The translations under genes were made by a program, and so were the position numbers. The notes beneath the pieces were generated by a model. That model worked only from the letters and a program-made list of their open reading frames with translations. It was not told the origin of the DNA and did no database searches. DNA of 6,435 nt from Bacteroidales bacterium (GTDB lineage: Bacteria; Bacteroidota; Bacteroidia; Bacteroidales; NBLH01): NCBI GenBank assembly GCA_027083715.1, contig JALWNR010000170.1, forward strand, positions 1 to 6,435, in the 5' to 3' direction. Shown in pieces: positions 5,390 through 6,435 of the stretch; the stretch's first letter is position 1, and every line of letters begins with the position of its first letter.

Positions 5390-6435
5390 ATGGAAGAATT
5401 TCTCATTACAATATTAATATGGATTTCCGGACTTAATCCAAATCCGGGCAGTACTTATACTATTGAACGAGTTGTTTATGCAGATACAAATGCTATACAT
5501 TCAACTGTATTTACTCCACAGGACGAAAGTTGTATGGAGTGTCATAAAGAGATTTTAGAGCAAAAGAGAAAACATACTCCGGTTAAAGAATCATGTACTA
5601 AATGTCATCAAGCCAATGGACAAAAACATCCACTTGAAGGTGTAAAAGGATTCAACTTAGTTAAAAAAGTTCCAAACCTTTGCTATTCTTGCCATGAGGA
5701 TATGCAAAACAAAGAATTTCTACACGCACCCGCAAAAGAAGGCAAGTGTATTATGTGTCATAATTCGCACAGTTCTAAAAATAAAAAGCTCCTTAAAGAA
5801 AAGAAAACAGTAAAACTGTGTTATGAATGCCATGATCCGCTAAATATTCCCGAAGGAAATGTTGTGCATAATCCTGTAAGTAGCGGACGTTGCCATAAAT
5901 GTCATGATTCACATCAATCTAACGATTCTTCATTTTTAAAGCAAAGTATGCCTGATTTATGTTATCGTTGCCACGATGGTGTTGCAGCTGAAATGAAACT
6001 GAGAAGGAAACATACGGCAGCAAAAGAAAGTTGTTTTAATTGTCATGACCCACATAGTAACAAGCAAAGTTATTTATTGCCCGATACTGTCCCTAATTTG
6101 TGTTTTAAATGTCATGATAATTTGCAGGCAGGAAAAAATCCGCATCAAGAAAAGCTGAATAATGATTGTAAAAAATGTCATGCAATCCATGCATCAAAAA
6201 ATAAAATGTTGCTTACCCAAAAAAAGGCAGTTACTTTATGTAATGAATGCCATGAGCTTGAAATTCCTGAAACCAATGTGGTACATAATCCGGTAAGTAG
6301 TGGAAGGTGTAATAAATGTCATGACCCGCATAAAAATGAGTTTGGTTCGTTTTTGAAACAAAAAACCCCTGATTTATGTTATCGCTGTCATGAAGGTGTT
6401 GCCGAAGAGATGAAGTTAAAGCGAAAACATACAGC
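5390..6435 (+). CDS. Large multiheme c-type cytochrome, 13 CXXCH visible, 3' end outside window
   Basis: The frame runs from ATG at 5390 to the right edge without a stop, giving 348 full codons. CXXCH motifs start at residues 48, 69, 98, 120, 144, 168, 191, 215, 238, 260, 284, 307 and 330. Many are paired in doubled-CXXCH style, with CHxxH in the first of each pair (CHNSH, CHDSH, CHDPH, CHAIH). Distal-ligand histidines lie 7-8 residues before alternate motifs (KHTPVKESC, HNPVSSGRC). Leaving aside His169 inside CHKCH, 14 other histidines serve 13 hemes, and the last (347) repeats the pattern preceding the next, unseen heme. The N-terminus (MEEFLITILIWISG) is hydrophobic but starts acidic, an unusual export signal; an in-frame stop at 5372-5374 and no other start codon rule out a longer version. 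It is probably a long heme wire at the periplasmic or extracellular end of the conduit. Final size and heme number are unknown. Confidence 0.92.
   Translation, partial: MEEFLITILIWISGLNPNPGSTYTIERVVYADTNAIHSTVFTPQDESCMECHKEILEQKRKHTPVKESCTKCHQANGQKHPLEGVKGFNLVKKVPNLCYSCHEDMQNKEFLHAPAKEGKCIMCHNSHSSKNKKLLKEKKTVKLCYECHDPLNIPEGNVVHNPVSSGRCHKCHDSHQSNDSSFLKQSMPDLCYRCHDGVAAEMKLRRKHTAAKESCFNCHDPHSNKQSYLLPDTVPNLCFKCHDNLQAGKNPHQEKLNNDCKKCHAIHASKNKMLLTQKKAVTLCNECHELEIPETNVVHNPVSSGRCNKCHDPHKNEFGSFLKQKTPDLCYRCHEGVAEEMKLKRKHT
5747..6435 (+). repeat. 140-residue six-heme super-repeat in the large cytochrome (second copy cut by window end)
   Basis: Residues 120-259 (six hemes) recur from 260 onward, offset by 139-140 residues. 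Matching blocks include NVVHNPVSSGRC (157-168 and 296-307, identical), PDLCYRCH and the EMKL-R-KHTA ending. Each super-repeat is made of three diheme units of about 45-48 residues. The two copies differ at many synonymous bases, so the duplication is old or codons have diverged. The second copy is cut off after 90 residues, and further copies may follow. Confidence 0.85.

Noticed and set aside
5747..6435. CRISPR array or DNA-level tandem repeat
   Set aside because: The periodicity is of the encoded protein; the DNA copies differ at many synonymous positions and the frame stays open.

Overview
The window looks like a piece of a low-GC Bacteroidota genome, or a close relative from anoxic sediment or water. 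None of the five visible start sites has a recognisable Shine-Dalgarno sequence, the leaders are A/T-rich, and the only promoter-like match is to the Bacteroidetes TTTG / TAnnTTTG type. All genes are on the + strand. The species cannot be named from the sequence.

Layout: (1) 2-454, the 3' end of a sigma-54-dependent (NtrC-type) activator gene. (2) 455-784, a 330-bp gap with a hairpin just after the regulator, a weak promoter candidate and repeated TATCAAT motifs. (3) 785-1411, a small secreted tetraheme c-type cytochrome, followed by two hairpins, one over its stop codon and one terminator-like. (4) 1484-2566, a six-bladed NHL-type beta-propeller lipoprotein. (5) 2572-3408, a nine-heme cytochrome lipoprotein with an internal duplication. 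(6) 3417-5381, a 654-residue outer-membrane beta-barrel protein starting at TTG. (7) 5390 to beyond the window end, a large cytochrome with 13 CXXCH motifs visible and a roughly 140-residue six-heme super-repeat. Genes 4 to 7 are separated by only 5, 8 and 8 nt and are almost certainly one transcript.

Interpretation (inference): this is a porin-cytochrome type extracellular electron transfer locus. The barrel would cross the outer membrane, the nine-heme lipoprotein and the large cytochrome would carry electrons on or through it, and the NHL lipoprotein would be an assembly or scaffold partner. The tetraheme protein resembles OmcE-type cytochromes, which polymerise into conductive filaments in Geobacter. 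It has exactly the eight histidines needed for four bis-His hemes. The same accounting holds for the other two cytochromes: in each, non-CXXCH histidines match the heme count one for one. At least 26 heme sites are encoded here. The terminator-like hairpin after the tetraheme gene would let it be expressed at much higher level than the membrane components, as a filament subunit would require.
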